DNA of 17,260 nucleotides, from assembly GCA_947480375.1 (NCBI GenBank), contig CANKCX010000004.1, positions 1 to 17,260 on the forward strand, written 5' to 3'. Positions 16,531 through 17,260 of this stretch are shown here, piece by piece. Numbering within the stretch: position 1 is the first letter of the stretch; the number at the start of each line of letters is the position of its first letter. Source of the stretch: Actinomycetota bacterium. GTDB taxonomy: Bacteria; Actinomycetota; Actinomycetes; Nanopelagicales; Nanopelagicaceae. Made by a program: the position numbers and the translations under genes. The notes under the pieces are model-generated. The model was not told where the DNA came from, searched no databases, and was given only the letters and a program-made list of their open reading frames with translations.

Positions 16531-17260
16531 TTAGATCACCGGCGCAAAATCAGAAATTATGCTGCGCAGTGAATTCATAACTTCAGCCCATAGTCCTGTG
16601 ACTTGCAGAATTCCGATAAGTATTAGAAAGATTCCACCAAATAACGTTAGATAGTTTCCGCGCTTTAAAATGAATTTTCGTAGGCGAGTTGATTTATCAA
16701 AGAAAATTCCCACCAAAATAAATGGCGCACCAAGACCTAAGCAATATGCAACACTTAAAATCGCACCGCGCATTGCACTTGATTCTTGAAACGAAAGTGT
16801 TTGGACCGCCGCCAGAGTTGGCCCAATACATGGAGTCCAACCAATTCCAAATAGAAATCCAAGAATTGGTGCTCCTGCAAGCCCCGCACGAACTTTCCAT
16901 ACCGGTTTAAATGAGCGATAAAACTTCTGATTAAATAAGAAAATTACTCCCATACCAATAGTTAGAAGTCCTAATGCAATTGATACAAGTTTTGAATTAC
17001 TTGAAATTGTAGAACCGATTGAACCAAAGAGTGCGCCATATGAAATAAAAAGAGCTGAGAAACCTAATACGAAAAGTAGAGATCCAAGAGCGGCTCGTCC
17101 TCTACTTCTAACTTCAGTCATACCAGCTGCATAAGAAAGATAACCCGGGACAAGTGGCAGAACGCATGGTGAAGCGAAAGAAATAAATCCGGCAATCATT
17201 GCAACGACGCTTGCGATTAGGAGATTTCCGTCAAAAACAATATCAACAAAGAAATCAAAC
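16531..17260 (-). CDS. ccdA: Thiol-disulfide reductant transporter CcdA, N-terminus cut by window edge
   Basis: A DsbD-type membrane protein that moves electrons from cytoplasmic thioredoxin across the membrane to keep apocytochrome c cysteines reduced. The two redox cysteines are in [16 protein letters not shown] and [12 protein letters not shown] (residues 32 and 144 of the visible 242), each with flanking prolines, and about six helices are visible. An ATG at 17199 would begin only 11 residues before the first cysteine. I reject it as the start: the frame is open without a stop to base 17260, and the upstream part ([12 protein letters not shown]) continues the first helix as expected of the family. 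The true start lies right of the window, where a TlpA/ResA-like thioredoxin gene would be expected. Reads into resB with no gap. Confidence 0.94.
   Translation of the reverse strand, partial: FDFFVDIVFDGNLLIASVVAMIAGFISFASPCVLPLVPGYLSYAAGMTEVRSRGRAALGSLLFVLGFSALFISYGALFGSIGSTISSNSKLVSIALGLLTIGMGVIFLFNQKFYRSFKPVWKVRAGLAGAPILGFLFGIGWTPCIGPTLAAVQTLSFQESSAMRGAILSVAYCLGLGAPFILVGIFFDKSTRLRKFILKRGNYLTLFGGIFLILIGILQVTGLWAEVMNSLRSIISDFAPVI
16534..16540 (-). promoter_or_regulatory. Ribosome-binding site of resB
   Basis: Minus-strand GGTGATC matches the 3' half of the extended Shine-Dalgarno sequence; its GGTG core is 6 nt before the GTG at 16530. It supports a GTG start that abuts the ccdA stop. Confidence 0.6.

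Noticed and set aside
1..17260. Mobile elements, CRISPR, tRNA/rRNA, toxin-antitoxin or defence systems
   Set aside because: No transposase, terminal repeats, spaced direct repeats, tRNA-like folds or defence motifs were found; nearly all bases are accounted for by core respiratory genes.

Overview
The window looks like an ordinary, gene-dense piece of core chromosome from a low-GC actinobacterium. By eye the GC is in the low to mid 40s. Actinobacterial signatures include the NuoB N-terminus beginning MGLEEKLP, a MenG beginning MSRADLGKEP, a small PLDc_N-like membrane protein beside menA, and clustering of the men genes with a ccdA-resB-ccsB block, as around Rv0526-Rv0558 of Mycobacterium tuberculosis. 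A+T-rich codon choice, near-zero intergenic space and a lone biotin-uptake gene would fit a streamlined freshwater lineage such as acI/Nanopelagicales. That placement is inference; no marker gene here proves it.

Layout. (1) 1-5882, minus strand: NADH dehydrogenase operon nuoA-B-C-D-E-F-G, with nuoG running off the left edge. Junctions are abutting or overlapping by 1 or 4 nt, apart from 4 nt between nuoA and nuoB. (2) 5980-6672, minus: menG, the last methyltransferase of menaquinone synthesis. (3) 6750-8593, plus: bioY (biotin transporter S component) and menF (isochorismate synthase). (4) 8545-11972, minus: menB-menC-menD; menD ends inside the 3' end of convergent menF. (5) 12012-14163, plus: menE-menA and a small two-helix membrane protein. 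(6) 14178-17260, minus: ccdA-resB-ccsB, system II cytochrome c maturation, with ccdA running off the right edge. No gene-free stretch exceeds about 100 nt.

How the genes fit together: MenF, MenD, MenC, MenE, MenB, MenA and MenG cover seven steps from chorismate to menaquinone; MenH and MenI are not in the window. Complex I (Nuo) reduces that quinone with NADH. CcdA/ResB/CcsB mature the c-type cytochromes that lie downstream of menaquinol in actinobacterial respiration. The window is therefore an aerobic electron-transport supercluster. I found no mobile element, CRISPR array, tRNA, rRNA, toxin-antitoxin or phage gene, and no clearly new biological system.

Points of interest are small-scale: corrected start sites (nuoB, menG), a ccdA open through the edge, a 49-bp coding overlap of menF and menD, a 39-bp divergent menB/menE spacer with apparently overlapping promoters, four genes with no Shine-Dalgarno but a TAnnnT box 6-9 nt before the start (candidate leaderless mRNAs), a MenB of the glycine (bicarbonate-dependent) type, and an uncharacterised small membrane protein in the quinone operon.
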